Below are positions 1-12,308 of a stretch of DNA of 64,000 nucleotides, piece by piece; the stretch's first letter is position 1, and each line of letters opens with the position of its first letter. Source of the stretch: Bacteroides cellulosilyticus DSM 14838 (GTDB lineage: Bacteria; Bacteroidota; Bacteroidia; Bacteroidales; Bacteroidaceae); the NCBI RefSeq assembly GCF_000158035.1, contig NZ_EQ973490.1, positions 516,508-580,507 on the forward strand. The letters run 5' to 3'. The position numbers and the translations under genes were made by a program. The notes under the pieces were generated by a model. It was not told the DNA's origin, ran no database searches, and saw only the letters and a program-made list of their open reading frames with translations.

Positions 1-2046
1 ATTGACGCCAACATGGCTTTCAAATTCACAGATAGCAAACAGCCCGAATATCAGCTGAAAGAAATGTATATGATTTCTCCGCTGGTACCTATCTACAATG
101 AAAATGAAGAATATGGCTTCGGTCTGACAAACTTCGATAACCTGCCCAACAATCGTAATGTTATGGCCGACCAGCACTACGAGAAATCTACAGATAAGAA
201 GTATCATACCACCGCCAACGTAGCTTTAACTGCCAACTTCACTAAATGGTTGAGTTTCAAAACAAGTTATGCTTACCGTGGAGAGCATCAACGCCAAACT
301 TACCATACACCGGCTTACATTTCCGACGTAAAAGCCAAGCGAGACTATCCGTATCATAGCGAAACCACCGCTTACTGGGAAGAACATGTATGGGAGAATG
401 TACTGAGTTTCAACAAAGCATTCGGCAAACATTCTGTCAATGCCGTAGCCGGTACTTCAACCATGGCTCGCAAATATACATGGAATTCTGTAGGCGTAGA
501 AGGTAAATCAACAACTTATAAGGTAGAGGACGGGCAATTGGTAATCGGTGAACAACCAGGAGGTTTCCTCGATCCGGGCTTCTCTACAATCGGCGCAGGT
601 GCAGGTGGTACTTACGACGGTGACGGAACTAAATGGGATTACAGACGCGTATCCTTCTTCGGTCGCGTAAATTATAACTATAACGATCGTTATCTGATTC
701 AGGCAACTGTACGTTCCGACGGTTCTTCCAAGTTTGGTGCTGACAACCGTTGGGGGGTCTTCCCATCAATAGCTGTGGGCTGGAGAATCAGTGAAGAAGA
801 ATTTTTCCCAAAAGGTATTGCGCTGAACAATTTGAAATTGCGTGCCAGCTGGGGACGTCTGGGTAACGAAAATGCCTTGGGATATTATGACTTCCTCGCT
901 CTAATTTCTACTTATAACACCAAATACCAGGGATATGTAAAAGGTAACGGTGATAATGCATGGGCAGGAAGTATTGCCCGCGGGCTGGAGAATCGTTCGT
1001 TGAAATGGGAAACTACAGATACTAAGAATATTGGTCTTGACTTCGGTTTCTTCAACAACAAACTGACCGGTGCTATGAACTACTATTACAATCAAACCGA
1101 AGAACTCTTGATTACGAAAGCACTTCCACCTTCTGCCGGCTTGAACAACCCAATCCTGAATGTGGGTAAAATCCGCAACTCCGGTGTTGAAGTTGAGATA
1201 AACTGGGCTGACTCAAAAGGTGGTTTCGATTATAACATCGGTATGAATTTCAGTACAACCAAAAATAAAGTTGTAGAACTGGCAGACAAAGGACAGGTTC
1301 TTTACGGTGAAGGTTTGAAATATGGAACCGAACACTTCCCAACCCAGACGCGCGTTGGCAAACCTATCGGTGCATTCTATCTTTATAAGACCAACGGTTT
1401 GTTCCAAAGCAATGAAGAAGCCCGCCAATATGTAAATGCAGATGGAGACGAGTATCAGCCTTTCGCCGATGCCGGTGATATCCGCTTTGTAGATGTAAAT
1501 GGCGACGGCTCTATTGACGACGACGATAAGGTCTATTGTGGATCGGGTATACCTACACTGGAAGTTAACCTGAATTTCTCTGCCGGCTATAAAGGCTTCG
1601 ACCTTTCTGTTGTATTGGGTAGTGCATGGGGACACAAGATTTATAATGGTAACAAGTACTTCTATGAAGGAATGAACTCCGGTTCCAACTTCCTCACATC
1701 ATCCTTGAATGCCTGGACACCTCAAAATACCAATACAAACATACCTCGCGCCATCTTCAACGACCCGAACGGTAACTTGAAGGAGTCTGACCGCTTCATT
1801 GAGAAAGGTGACTTTGTCCGCCTCCGTCAATTACAATTAGGTTATACCCTACCGAAAAAAATAATGCAAAAAGTATTCATCGAGAGATTGCGTTTTTATG
1901 TAAGTGGTGAAAACCTCTTCACAATCACCGGATACGACGGCATCGACCCCGAATTCTCACGTGTAAGTGTATTGAACACCGGTATTGATAAACTGATTTA
2001 TCCGTTTACCCGTTCATTCACTTTGGGTGCCCAACTTACTTTCTAA
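1..2046 (+). CDS. SusC/RagA-like TonB-dependent receptor, 3' part
   Basis: The reading frame is open from the first base of the window, so this is the C-terminal ~681 residues of a receptor of roughly 1,000 residues; the signal peptide, carboxypeptidase-like domain and plug lie outside. What is present is the 22-strand barrel region, with SusC-family landmarks such as FGADNRWGVFPS, LRASWGRLGN, the acidic segment GDIRFVDVNGDGSIDDDD and the C-terminal YPFTRSFTLGAQLTF ending in an aromatic residue, as expected for an outer-membrane barrel. The SusD partner starts 21 bases after the stop, the normal SusCD pair that imports oligosaccharides across the outer membrane using TonB energy. The downstream GH2 and GH63-like enzymes suggest, but do not prove, a galactose- or glucose-containing glycan. 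Family assignment is certain; the substrate is inferred. Confidence 0.95.
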   Translation: MDANMAFKFTDSKQPEYQLKEMYMISPLVPIYNENEEYGFGLTNFDNLPNNRNVMADQHYEKSTDKKYHTTANVALTANFTKWLSFKTSYAYRGEHQRQTYHTPAYISDVKAKRDYPYHSETTAYWEEHVWENVLSFNKAFGKHSVNAVAGTSTMARKYTWNSVGVEGKSTTYKVEDGQLVIGEQPGGFLDPGFSTIGAGAGGTYDGDGTKWDYRRVSFFGRVNYNYNDRYLIQATVRSDGSSKFGADNRWGVFPSIAVGWRISEEEFFPKGIALNNLKLRASWGRLGNENALGYYDFLALISTYNTKYQGYVKGNGDNAWAGSIARGLENRSLKWETTDTKNIGLDFGFFNNKLTGAMNYYYNQTEELLITKALPPSAGLNNPILNVGKIRNSGVEVEINWADSKGGFDYNIGMNFSTTKNKVVELADKGQVLYGEGLKYGTEHFPTQTRVGKPIGAFYLYKTNGLFQSNEEARQYVNADGDEYQPFADAGDIRFVDVNGDGSIDDDDKVYCGSGIPTLEVNLNFSAGYKGFDLSVVLGSAWGHKIYNGNKYFYEGMNSGSNFLTSSLNAWTPQNTNTNIPRAIFNDPNGNLKESDRFIEKGDFVRLRQLQLGYTLPKKIMQKVFIERLRFYVSGENLFTITGYDGIDPEFSRVSVLNTGIDKLIYPFTRSFTLGAQLTF

Positions 2047-2067
2047 CTCATTTAACATTGTATAAAC

Positions 2068-3618
2068 ATGAAAAAAGTAATATATATAGCCAGCCTTTGT
2101 TTTGCATCGCTCTTTGTGAACTCTTGTGATGATTATCTAACCTTGGAATCTCCCGACCAGTTGACTTCGGGAAGTTTCTGGCGTAACGAAAGTGATGCAC
2201 AAGCCGGAATATCGGCTGCATATTCGCAATTAGAATACTACATTGACACCTGGGAATTTGCCGAAGTTAAATGGCCGGTGGAAGCTTACCGTGAAGACAT
2301 TATCAATATGGGTAACGATGCACGTAACTATCCCAACTGGCTCGAACTCTACAATTTCACTTATACAAACGGTAACTCACAGTTCAGCAATTATTGGTGG
2401 AACAACTACAAAGGAGCCAGCTTTGCCAATCAGGTAATAGAGAAAGTGACAGAGATGGAAGAAGGAACTATCGACCCTACTGTCCGCACGCAAATTATAA
2501 ACGAAGGTTATTTTCTTCGCGCTTACTATCACCTTAAATTGCTTTTGAATTGGAAAGAAATTATCATCCGTGACAAGTATATCACCAGTCAGGCAGAATT
2601 AAGCAAAGGACTTTCACCGCGTCCCGATGCCTGGGATTTTATTATAGAAGATTTAAAGCGAGCCACTGCTCTCCCTTCTTCTTATGACAACGACAACATC
2701 GGTCGAGCCACCAGTGGGGCAGCCAATGCCTATTTAGGTTTTGCCTATCTGACACGCGCTTACGAAGAATCTGACAAGAAGACAGAATATCTGAATGAGG
2801 CACTTACAGCACTAAACAATGTCAAAGGCTACGAACTGGTAAAGAAGTTTTCAAGTATGTTTGACGCCAGCAACAAAAACAGCAAAGAATCTATCTTTGA
2901 GTTGCAGACTTCCATGAGTAGTGCCAATGGTGCTAATTATCGCACTCAACTCCACCGTTGGATAGGTACATCCGAACTTTGGGGATGGGATGAGATTCTT
3001 CCGAGTAATGTATTGATGGAAGCGTACATGAAAGAAGGTGAGATTGCCACAACCGGACGCTATGACTCACGCTTGTATGAGAGTGTATTCTTCCAATGTG
3101 ATTATTTCAATGATGGAAGCGGGCGTGTTTACGGGGGCGATTATGACAACTGGTTCTGTAGTTTCGATGATAAGAATAACCCTATTCCCGGTACAAGTTA
3201 CAATCGGCCTTCCTTCCGCAAGTTTATGCCCACCGACTATGATGGCTTATACAATAATTATTGTGCCATCAACATTCCTTTGATGCGTTATGCCAATGTA
3301 TTGTTAATGAAGGCGGAAGTATTGAACGAGCAAGGCCATCCCGAGCAAGCCATTCCGCTGATTAATGAAATCAGAAATGTACATGGAGACATGCCTGCCA
3401 TGAAAGGGACTTCACAACAAGAGGTACGTGAGCAAATAGAACATGAACGTATGATTGAATTCCCGCTGGAAAACTGGCGCTGGTATGATTTACGCCGTTG
3501 GGGCAAATTAGCGTCAGCCTTGGCAGATGCAGGACGCGCCGGCTTTAATGTAGAGAAGAATTCGTTCTACCCTATTCCGTTGACTGAAATCAATTCGAAC
3601 GACCAAATTAACAAATAA
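2068..3618 (+). CDS. SusD/RagB-like nutrient-binding lipoprotein
   Basis: A 516-residue protein with a lipoprotein signal (hydrophobic stretch, then VNSC with Cys at about residue 20) followed by the SusD N-terminal signature DDYLTLESPDQ. The central part is alpha-helical and TPR-like (NEGYFLRAYYHLKLLLNWK, RATSGAANAYLGFAYL). The C-terminal SusD motif is present: LLMKAEVLNEQG, then EIRNVHG, then EHERMIEFPLENWRWYDLRRW and a final FYPIP. It is surface-exposed and forms the lid on the SusC barrel encoded immediately upstream. The length is usual for the family (about 500-600). It is the last gene before a strong hairpin, so the SusCD transcript may end here. Confidence 0.96.
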   Translation: MKKVIYIASLCFASLFVNSCDDYLTLESPDQLTSGSFWRNESDAQAGISAAYSQLEYYIDTWEFAEVKWPVEAYREDIINMGNDARNYPNWLELYNFTYTNGNSQFSNYWWNNYKGASFANQVIEKVTEMEEGTIDPTVRTQIINEGYFLRAYYHLKLLLNWKEIIIRDKYITSQAELSKGLSPRPDAWDFIIEDLKRATALPSSYDNDNIGRATSGAANAYLGFAYLTRAYEESDKKTEYLNEALTALNNVKGYELVKKFSSMFDASNKNSKESIFELQTSMSSANGANYRTQLHRWIGTSELWGWDEILPSNVLMEAYMKEGEIATTGRYDSRLYESVFFQCDYFNDGSGRVYGGDYDNWFCSFDDKNNPIPGTSYNRPSFRKFMPTDYDGLYNNYCAINIPLMRYANVLLMKAEVLNEQGHPEQAIPLINEIRNVHGDMPAMKGTSQQEVREQIEHERMIEFPLENWRWYDLRRWGKLASALADAGRAGFNVEKNSFYPIPLTEINSNDQINK

Positions 3619-3646
3619 ATTCTCTCTTCACTCAATATGACATCCT

Positions 3647-3684
3647 AACGAGACGGTATTTACCTACAGTGATACCGCCTCGTT
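3647..3684. terminator. Hairpin terminator after susD-like gene
   Basis: A 13-bp inverted repeat (AACGAGACGGTAT at 3647-3659 and ATACCGCCTCGTT at 3672-3684, one G-T pair) with a 12-base loop lies 29 bases after the SusD stop. It probably separates the SusCD transcript from the lysine exporter genes. Confidence 0.65.
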
Positions 3685-3698
3685 ATATTCAAATGAAT

Positions 3699-3706
3699 TA
3701 TCTTTG
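3699..3706 (+). promoter_or_regulatory. Bacteroidetes -7 box (TATCTTTG)
   Basis: TATCTTTG matches the Bacteroides -7 consensus TAnnTTTG and lies 20 bases before the first lysO gene, just after the terminator. No clear -33 TTTG is seen at the ideal distance. Confidence 0.5.
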
Positions 3707-3726
3707 CCCTCAAAAACGACATAGAT

Positions 3727-4005
3727 ATGTTTACAATTATCGGACTGATGCTCACAGGAATGCTGCTGGGCTACCTCTTACGGAAACGGAATTTAAGTAA
3801 AATACATAAGGTGATCACAGTGCTGATCTGGGTGCTGCTCTTCATTCTCGGCATTGAAGTGGGAGGAAACGAGCAAATTATCAAAGGACTGCACACCATT
3901 GGCCTTGAAGCCATCATACTCACCATAGGTGGAACTCTGGGAAGTGTGATTGCCGCTTGGGCACTGTGGAGGGCCTTATACAAACGGAAAGGAGGACAAG
4001 CATGA
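3727..4005 (+). CDS. lysO: LysO family transporter, N-terminal subunit
   Basis: A 92-residue membrane protein with about three transmembrane segments (3-17, 27-45, 55-83). It starts MFTIIGLMLTGMLLGYLLRKR, the beginning of the LysO (YbjE, DUF340) L-lysine exporter fold. In E. coli LysO is one chain of about 300 residues; here the N-terminal part is a separate gene that overlaps the next by the four bases ATGA, so the two products are very likely translated together and form one exporter in the inner membrane. A -7 box lies upstream at 3699. Splitting of this family is, to my knowledge, seen in other Bacteroidetes too; function is taken from the family. Confidence 0.8.
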   Translation: MFTIIGLMLTGMLLGYLLRKRNLSKIHKVITVLIWVLLFILGIEVGGNEQIIKGLHTIGLEAIILTIGGTLGSVIAAWALWRALYKRKGGQA

Positions 4006-4607
4006 AAGGAAGTCTTATCATAGTCGGCTTTTTTGTGCTGGGGACACTTTGCGGAGTCTTTCACCTGATACCTATCGACATCGTAGTAGATAGTAAAGTC
4101 AGCTTTTATGCACTTTGCGCACTGATGTTCAGTGTAGGGCTAAGTGTAGGCAATGACCCGCAAACGTTGAAAAATTTTCGTTCACTCAATCCACGGTTGA
4201 TATTCCTGCCTATCATGACCATTCTGGGCACGTTGGCAGGTTCTGCCGCAGTCAGCCTGATACTGACACACCGTTCCCTGACAGATTGCCTGGCTGTAGG
4301 TTCGGGCTTCGGTTACTATTCACTCTCCAGTATCTTCATTACCGAATATAAAGGAGCTGAATTAGGAACAATTGCCCTGCTCGCCAACATCAGCCGTGAG
4401 ATTCTGACCCTGCTGGCTGCACCATTACTGGTGCGTTGGTTCGGCAACCTCGCCCCTATCTCTGCCGGAGGGGCAACTACGATGGACACCACACTGCCCA
4501 TCATTACACGAACGGCCGGACAACAATTTGTAGTTGTCTCCATCTTCCACGGATTTGTAGTGGATTTCAGCGTTCCGTTCCTTGTGACACTGTTTTGTTC
4601 TATTTAA
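4002..4607 (+). CDS. lysO: LysO family transporter, C-terminal subunit
   Basis: A 201-residue hydrophobic protein that completes the LysO (YbjE/DUF340) lysine exporter begun by the preceding gene. The start chosen is the ATG at 4002, inside the ATGA overlap and preceded by AAAGGAGGA; a longer in-frame start at 3957 has no ribosome site. Landmarks are LMFSVGLSVGNDPQTL, the glycine-rich GSGFGYYSLSSIFITEYKG, ISREILTLLAAPLLVRWFG, and FVVDFSVPFLV near the C terminus, where a membrane-embedded acidic residue is expected to matter for transport. Its place between a SusCD pair and a beta-galactosidase is probably coincidental. Confidence 0.82.
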   Translation: MKGSLIIVGFFVLGTLCGVFHLIPIDIVVDSKVSFYALCALMFSVGLSVGNDPQTLKNFRSLNPRLIFLPIMTILGTLAGSAAVSLILTHRSLTDCLAVGSGFGYYSLSSIFITEYKGAELGTIALLANISREILTLLAAPLLVRWFGNLAPISAGGATTMDTTLPIITRTAGQQFVVVSIFHGFVVDFSVPFLVTLFCSI

Positions 4608-4646
4608 TACTGTTTTGAAATGACAGCTTAGAAGCGAATTGGTACG

Positions 4647-4679
4647 CGGACGACACAGACGAAGCGGACAAATGCGGAT
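4647..4679. repeat. Degenerate iteron run (CGGAC-type) before GH2 gene
   Basis: Four short units CGGAC, CAGAC, CGGAC and CGGAT start at 4647, 4656, 4665 and 4675, i.e. spaced 9, 9 and 10 bases. They resemble one arm of the CGGATTACA hairpins seen at 21078 and 24385, but no inverted partner is present. It may be a decayed half-element; this is a weak call. Confidence 0.3.
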
Positions 4680-4684
4680 TTTAA

Positions 4685-7867
<3,183 letters not shown>

Positions 7868-7921
7868 GAGATAAATGATAATTTATCATCTAAAAAGAAA
7901 TCATTAATTATAAATTAGATC

Positions 7922-9850
7922 ATGCGACATAAGTTTATACACATTATTTGTATTACTCTGCTGGTTACAGGCATCACCGCCTGCACTCCCGGCAACAAAA
8001 ACACTGCGGAAAAGCGGTATACATTCAATAATATACTGGATATCGCCTACACTCCCGATACCTTGCACCGCTGCTACGGCTGGTTCACAGATGCCGGCTC
8101 GTGGATGGGTTTCACTCTTCCCGAGAAAGAGAATTGGGTAAACGGTTTCTGCGGCCCATTCAGTCTGGATATGTTCCGCCGCCAGTGGATGGCTCAATCC
8201 GCTGTTACAGTAGGTTTTAGTCAGAAAGTCTCGGATACCTTTGTGCCTGACTCCACCTGTTACTATCCCGGAGAACTGTATATGTCCGCCCATTCCGGCA
8301 ACGGAACTATCACCCAGCGGCTTAACTTCGTAAGTGCCTCCACCGCATTGCTCCGTATAGAAGCCGACAAAGCGGAAGAACTGATGCTGACCGGCAGCCA
8401 ATGGGGAAAGAATATAACCGTAAGCGTAGAGCAGAACTCTGTAATAGCCCGCCATCCCAGTGGAGAAAGCGTAACTGTAACGTTCCCTCCCGATGTGAAA
8501 CTTACCGGAACGGATAACAATTACACCGCCCTTATCCACACCTCTAAGTATCCCGTAAATGTAGCCATTTCCTTCTTCACCTCCGAAAAGGAAATGACAG
8601 TCGGATTACAGAACCTCCCCAACCTGCTCAATAATCCCGAGAAAGCATTGCAAGCCAATGCCGAACGTTGGGAAGGATACCTGACGAAGATACTGCGTAC
8701 CGACATGAAACCCGAATACGACCGCATCGCCGTGAAAGCCGTAACCACTCTTATCTCCAACTGGCGCACCCACCGCGGTGGCCTGTTGCACGAGGGTATT
8801 GTCCCAAGCCATGCAGTTGGCTACTTTGTAGGTTTCTGGGCATGGGATACCTGGCGTTTCAGTGCGGGGACTGCTAAGTTCGATCCTGAACTGGCAAAGA
8901 ATAACATCCGCGCCATGTTCGATTATCAGCAACCGGACGGCATGGTAATCGACTGTATCTACACTGATCCATCCGAAAACAATGCCCGTGACAGCAAACC
9001 GCCTCTGGTATGTTGGGCTGTAGACGAGATTTTCACGCATACAGGCGACACGGCTTTCGTTTCCGAGATGTATCCGCAACTGCTTTCTTATTATAAGTGG
9101 TGGTATCAGAAACGCGACCATAATCATAATGGTATGTGCGAATACGGTGCCACTGACGGTACTCTGGAAGCAGCCGCCTGGGAAAGCGGAATGGACAATG
9201 CCATTCGTTTTGACGACGCCATGATGCTGAAAAACGACGGAGGCGAGGATGCCTGGAGTATGGACCAGGAAAGTGTAGACCTGAACGCCTACCTGGCACT
9301 GGAATGTAAGTTACTAAAGAAGTTTGCCGGATTACTGAATGTCCCATTCGATGCTCCCGACTATAGTAATAAAGTAGCCGATTATTTCTTTGATCCCAAA
9401 CTCAACTTCTTCTTTGACCGCCGCCTGAAAGACGGCTCATTTATTGAAGAACCGGGATGCGAAGCCTATACTCCGTTGTGGACTCAGATTGCCACGCAAG
9501 AACAAGTAGACAAGATGTTGCCCATGCTTCAGGATACAGCAAAGTTCTCAACGTATATTCCTTTCCCCACCATTGCCGCAGATAATCCCAAGTATAACCC
9601 GCGCGGCTACTGGCGTGGTCCTATCTGGCTAGATCAAACTTACTTTGCCATCCGCGGGCTCCGCAACTACGGTTATCATAAGCTCGCTGATGAATACACC
9701 TTGCAGGTATTCGACCGCCTTAACGGACTGAAAGAAGGAGCGCCCATCCACGAGAACTACGGCACTCACACCGGAGAGCGATTGAAAGCGCCACACTTTA
9801 GCTGGAGTTCATCCCATCTATTGATGATGTACGATGATTACGGGAAGTAA
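7922..9850 (+). CDS. GH63-like (MGH1-type) glycoside hydrolase lipoprotein
   Basis: A 642-residue protein with a lipoprotein signal (LLVTGITACTPG, Cys at about residue 21). The C-terminal two thirds form an (alpha/alpha)6 barrel of the GH63/trehalase clan (clan GH-G): GFWAWDTWRFSAG near residue 306, DGMVIDCIY, GMCEYGATDGTLEAAAWESGMDN, YWRGPIWLDQTYFAIRGL near 563, and the final GTHTGE. Family enzymes are inverting alpha-glucosidases (processing glucosidase I, bacterial alpha-glucosidases, glucosylglycerate or mannosylglycerate hydrolases), so an alpha-linked glucose or mannose is the likely target. It follows the GH2 gene by 54 bases and probably works with it. Family is secure; specificity is not. 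Confidence 0.85.
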   Translation: MRHKFIHIICITLLVTGITACTPGNKNTAEKRYTFNNILDIAYTPDTLHRCYGWFTDAGSWMGFTLPEKENWVNGFCGPFSLDMFRRQWMAQSAVTVGFSQKVSDTFVPDSTCYYPGELYMSAHSGNGTITQRLNFVSASTALLRIEADKAEELMLTGSQWGKNITVSVEQNSVIARHPSGESVTVTFPPDVKLTGTDNNYTALIHTSKYPVNVAISFFTSEKEMTVGLQNLPNLLNNPEKALQANAERWEGYLTKILRTDMKPEYDRIAVKAVTTLISNWRTHRGGLLHEGIVPSHAVGYFVGFWAWDTWRFSAGTAKFDPELAKNNIRAMFDYQQPDGMVIDCIYTDPSENNARDSKPPLVCWAVDEIFTHTGDTAFVSEMYPQLLSYYKWWYQKRDHNHNGMCEYGATDGTLEAAAWESGMDNAIRFDDAMMLKNDGGEDAWSMDQESVDLNAYLALECKLLKKFAGLLNVPFDAPDYSNKVADYFFDPKLNFFFDRRLKDGSFIEEPGCEAYTPLWTQIATQEQVDKMLPMLQDTAKFSTYIPFPTIAADNPKYNPRGYWRGPIWLDQTYFAIRGLRNYGYHKLADEYTLQVFDRLNGLKEGAPIHENYGTHTGERLKAPHFSWSSSHLLMMYDDYGK

Positions 9851-9855
9851 TTCCC

Positions 9856-9916
9856 ATTCCCTCTAATAGAAACGCCCGTTCTCATTAAGGAAACGGGCGT
9901 TTCTATTAGAGGGAAT
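9856..9916. terminator. Bidirectional terminator, perfect 25-bp stem
   Basis: Perfect inverted repeat of 25 bp (arms 9856-9880 and 9892-9916, 11-base loop) centred on AACGCCCGTT/AACGGGCGTT. It fills the gap between the convergent GH63-like and hppA genes and should stop transcription from both sides. Confidence 0.85.
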
Positions 9917-9930
9917 AACAAACAGGCTTC

Positions 9931-12135
9931 TTAGAAGAGGCTCCACGCAACCGTCAGCCCCGCCATCACGATAGCTACCATACTCATCAGCTTGATAAGT
10001 ATATTCAAACTCGGACCGGAAGTATCTTTGAACGGGTCACCTACCGTATCGCCTACCACAGTAGCTTTATGTACTTCGCTACCCTTACCACCAAAGTTAC
10101 CTTCTTCCACATATTTCTTTGCATTATCCCATGCACCGCCGGCATTCGCCATAAAGATGGCAAGAACGAAGCCGCTGCTCAATCCACCGATCAGCAGCCC
10201 CAACACACCGGGAACGCCAAAGATAAGTCCCGTTGCAATCGGAGCAATAATGGCTATCAGCGAAGGAACTACCATTTCACGCTGTGCCCCTTTTGTAGAA
10301 ATCTCTACACAACGCTCGTAATCCGGTTCTGTCTCACCGGTAAGTATACCTTTGATTTCACGGAACTGGCGGCGTACTTCATCCACCATGTGAGCAGCAG
10401 CACGGCCAACAGCATTCATTGTCAATCCGCAGAAAAGGAATGCCATCATACTGCCCAGGAACATACCCGAAAGAACCTTCGGATTCATCAATGTCACATC
10501 ATAATGATGCATAAAATCGAAGAAAGTGGCATCCTGAAGGGCCACGGAGTTACCATGAGGAAGCGTTAAATCAGTAGTTCCCAAACGAGTCAGTCCGATA
10601 CGGATTTCTTCAATATAAGAAGCAAGCAGGGCAAGTCCCGTAAGTGCAGCCGAACCAATGGCAAAACCCTTTCCGGTAGCAGCAGTAGTATTTCCCAAAG
10701 AGTCGAGAGCATCCGTACGTTTACGAACTTCCGCACCCAGACCGGACATTTCAGCGTTTCCGCCCGCATTATCAGCAATAGGACCATAAGCATCCGTAGC
10801 AAGCGTAATGCCCAGGGTGGAAAGCATACCTACGGCAGCAATACCGATACCGTAAAGTCCCATACCTACATTATTGAAATCGAACCCTGATGCAAACAGG
10901 TAGGAAGCAATAATACCGACTACCACAGCAATCACAGGAATCGCAGTAGACAGCATACCCAAACCGATACCGGAGATAATCACCGTTGCCGGGCCAGTCT
11001 TTCCGCTTTCGCTCAACTTCTGAGTAGGACGATAGGATTGTGAGGTATAATATTCCGTAGAACGTCCGATGATGATGCCGACTACCAGACCGACTATAAC
11101 GGCACAAGATATCCACATCCAGTTATCAAGTTTCAATAACCAAAGAATAAAGAAAGTAGCCACAACAATCAGCACTGAACTCAGGTTCGTACCGAAAGCC
11201 AACGAAGCGAGCAGGTCTTTCATCTTCGCATTCTCCTTGGTACGTACTGCGAATATACCGATAATAGAAAGAAGAATACCTACGGCCGCAATCAGCATCG
11301 GAGCTATAACAGCTTTGAACTGCATGGCCGTATCTCCCGTATGAATAAAGGCAGCAGCACCCAGAGCGGCAGTTGCCAGGATAGAGCCACAATAACTTTC
11401 ATAGAGGTCTGCACCCATACCGGCTACATCGCCTACGTTGTCACCTACATTATCGGCAATCGTTGCAGGATTACGCGGGTCATCTTCGGGAATACCGGCC
11501 TCAACCTTACCTACCAGGTCAGCGCCTACATCGGCAGCTTTCGTATAAATACCTCCACCTACACGGGCAAAGAGCGCTTGTGTGGAAGCACCCATTCCGA
11601 AAGTAAGCATGGTGGTAGTGATAATGCAGAGTTTATGAGTCGGAGTCAAAACATCTTCCGGTATAACCGCATTCAATAACAGATACCAGAAAGAAATATC
11701 GAGCAAGCCCAAACCCACTACGACCAGTCCCATTACCGCACCGCTACGGAAAGCAACACGCAATCCCGCATTCAGTGAGCTACGGGCAGCATTTGCTGTG
11801 CGTGCCGAAGCATACGTTGCCGTCTTCATACCGAGGAATCCGGAGAGGCCGGAGAAGAAACCGCCCGTCAGGAAAGCAATCGGTACCCAACGATTCTGTA
11901 CATCGAAACCATAAGCCATAATAGCGAAAAGGATCACAAGTCCCAGAAATACCCAGCCAACTATCTTATACTGTTGTTTCAGATAAGACATCGCGCCTTT
12001 ACGCACAGCGGCGGCAATCTTTATCATTTGCGGAGTACCCTCACTCTCTTTCATCATTTGCTTATGGAAATAATAAGCAAAGCAGAGAGCTAAAACGGAA
12101 GCGGCCGGAATCAGCCAGAAAAGCAAACTGTCCAT
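9931..12135 (-). CDS. hppA: Membrane-bound K+-dependent pyrophosphatase (ion pump)
   Basis: A 734-residue polytopic protein (about 16 membrane segments) that couples hydrolysis of cytoplasmic pyrophosphate to ion export. The pyrophosphate/Mg site is visible: [35 protein letters not shown], quoted here only by its key parts [16 protein letters not shown] and DNVGDNVGD, plus [16 protein letters not shown] and [29 protein letters not shown] has Ala and Gly where K+-independent enzymes have Lys and Thr, so it belongs to the K+-dependent class. The Bacteroides vulgatus homologue is known to pump both Na+ and H+, and the same is likely here. Single gene, with a shared terminator downstream. Confidence 0.95.
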   Translation of the reverse strand: MDSLLFWLIPAASVLALCFAYYFHKQMMKESEGTPQMIKIAAAVRKGAMSYLKQQYKIVGWVFLGLVILFAIMAYGFDVQNRWVPIAFLTGGFFSGLSGFLGMKTATYASARTANAARSSLNAGLRVAFRSGAVMGLVVVGLGLLDISFWYLLLNAVIPEDVLTPTHKLCIITTTMLTFGMGASTQALFARVGGGIYTKAADVGADLVGKVEAGIPEDDPRNPATIADNVGDNVGDVAGMGADLYESYCGSILATAALGAAAFIHTGDTAMQFKAVIAPMLIAAVGILLSIIGIFAVRTKENAKMKDLLASLAFGTNLSSVLIVVATFFILWLLKLDNWMWISCAVIVGLVVGIIIGRSTEYYTSQSYRPTQKLSESGKTGPATVIISGIGLGMLSTAIPVIAVVVGIIASYLFASGFDFNNVGMGLYGIGIAAVGMLSTLGITLATDAYGPIADNAGGNAEMSGLGAEVRKRTDALDSLGNTTAATGKGFAIGSAALTGLALLASYIEEIRIGLTRLGTTDLTLPHGNSVALQDATFFDFMHHYDVTLMNPKVLSGMFLGSMMAFLFCGLTMNAVGRAAAHMVDEVRRQFREIKGILTGETEPDYERCVEISTKGAQREMVVPSLIAIIAPIATGLIFGVPGVLGLLIGGLSSGFVLAIFMANAGGAWDNAKKYVEEGNFGGKGSEVHKATVVGDTVGDPFKDTSGPSLNILIKLMSMVAIVMAGLTVAWSLF

Positions 12136-12230
12136 GGTGTTAATCGTATTAAAAGGTTGATTGAAAGTCTAAAAGTATTGATTTGAAACGAAATAAGCAA
12201 AGGAATAAAAGAAAAATCAACTCATTCTAT

Positions 12231-12238
12231 TAAATTTG
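12231..12238 (+). promoter_or_regulatory. -7 box (TAAATTTG) for receptor gene
   Basis: TAAATTTG matches TAnnTTTG and is 70 bases upstream of the receptor start at 12309, in the divergent gap with hppA. No good -33 box was seen. Confidence 0.4.
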
Positions 12239-12308
12239 CAGGCGAAAACCGTACCCGATTGAGCACCCATGTTGTAGTATAAGTAAAATCAATAAAAACA
12301 AAGGAATA

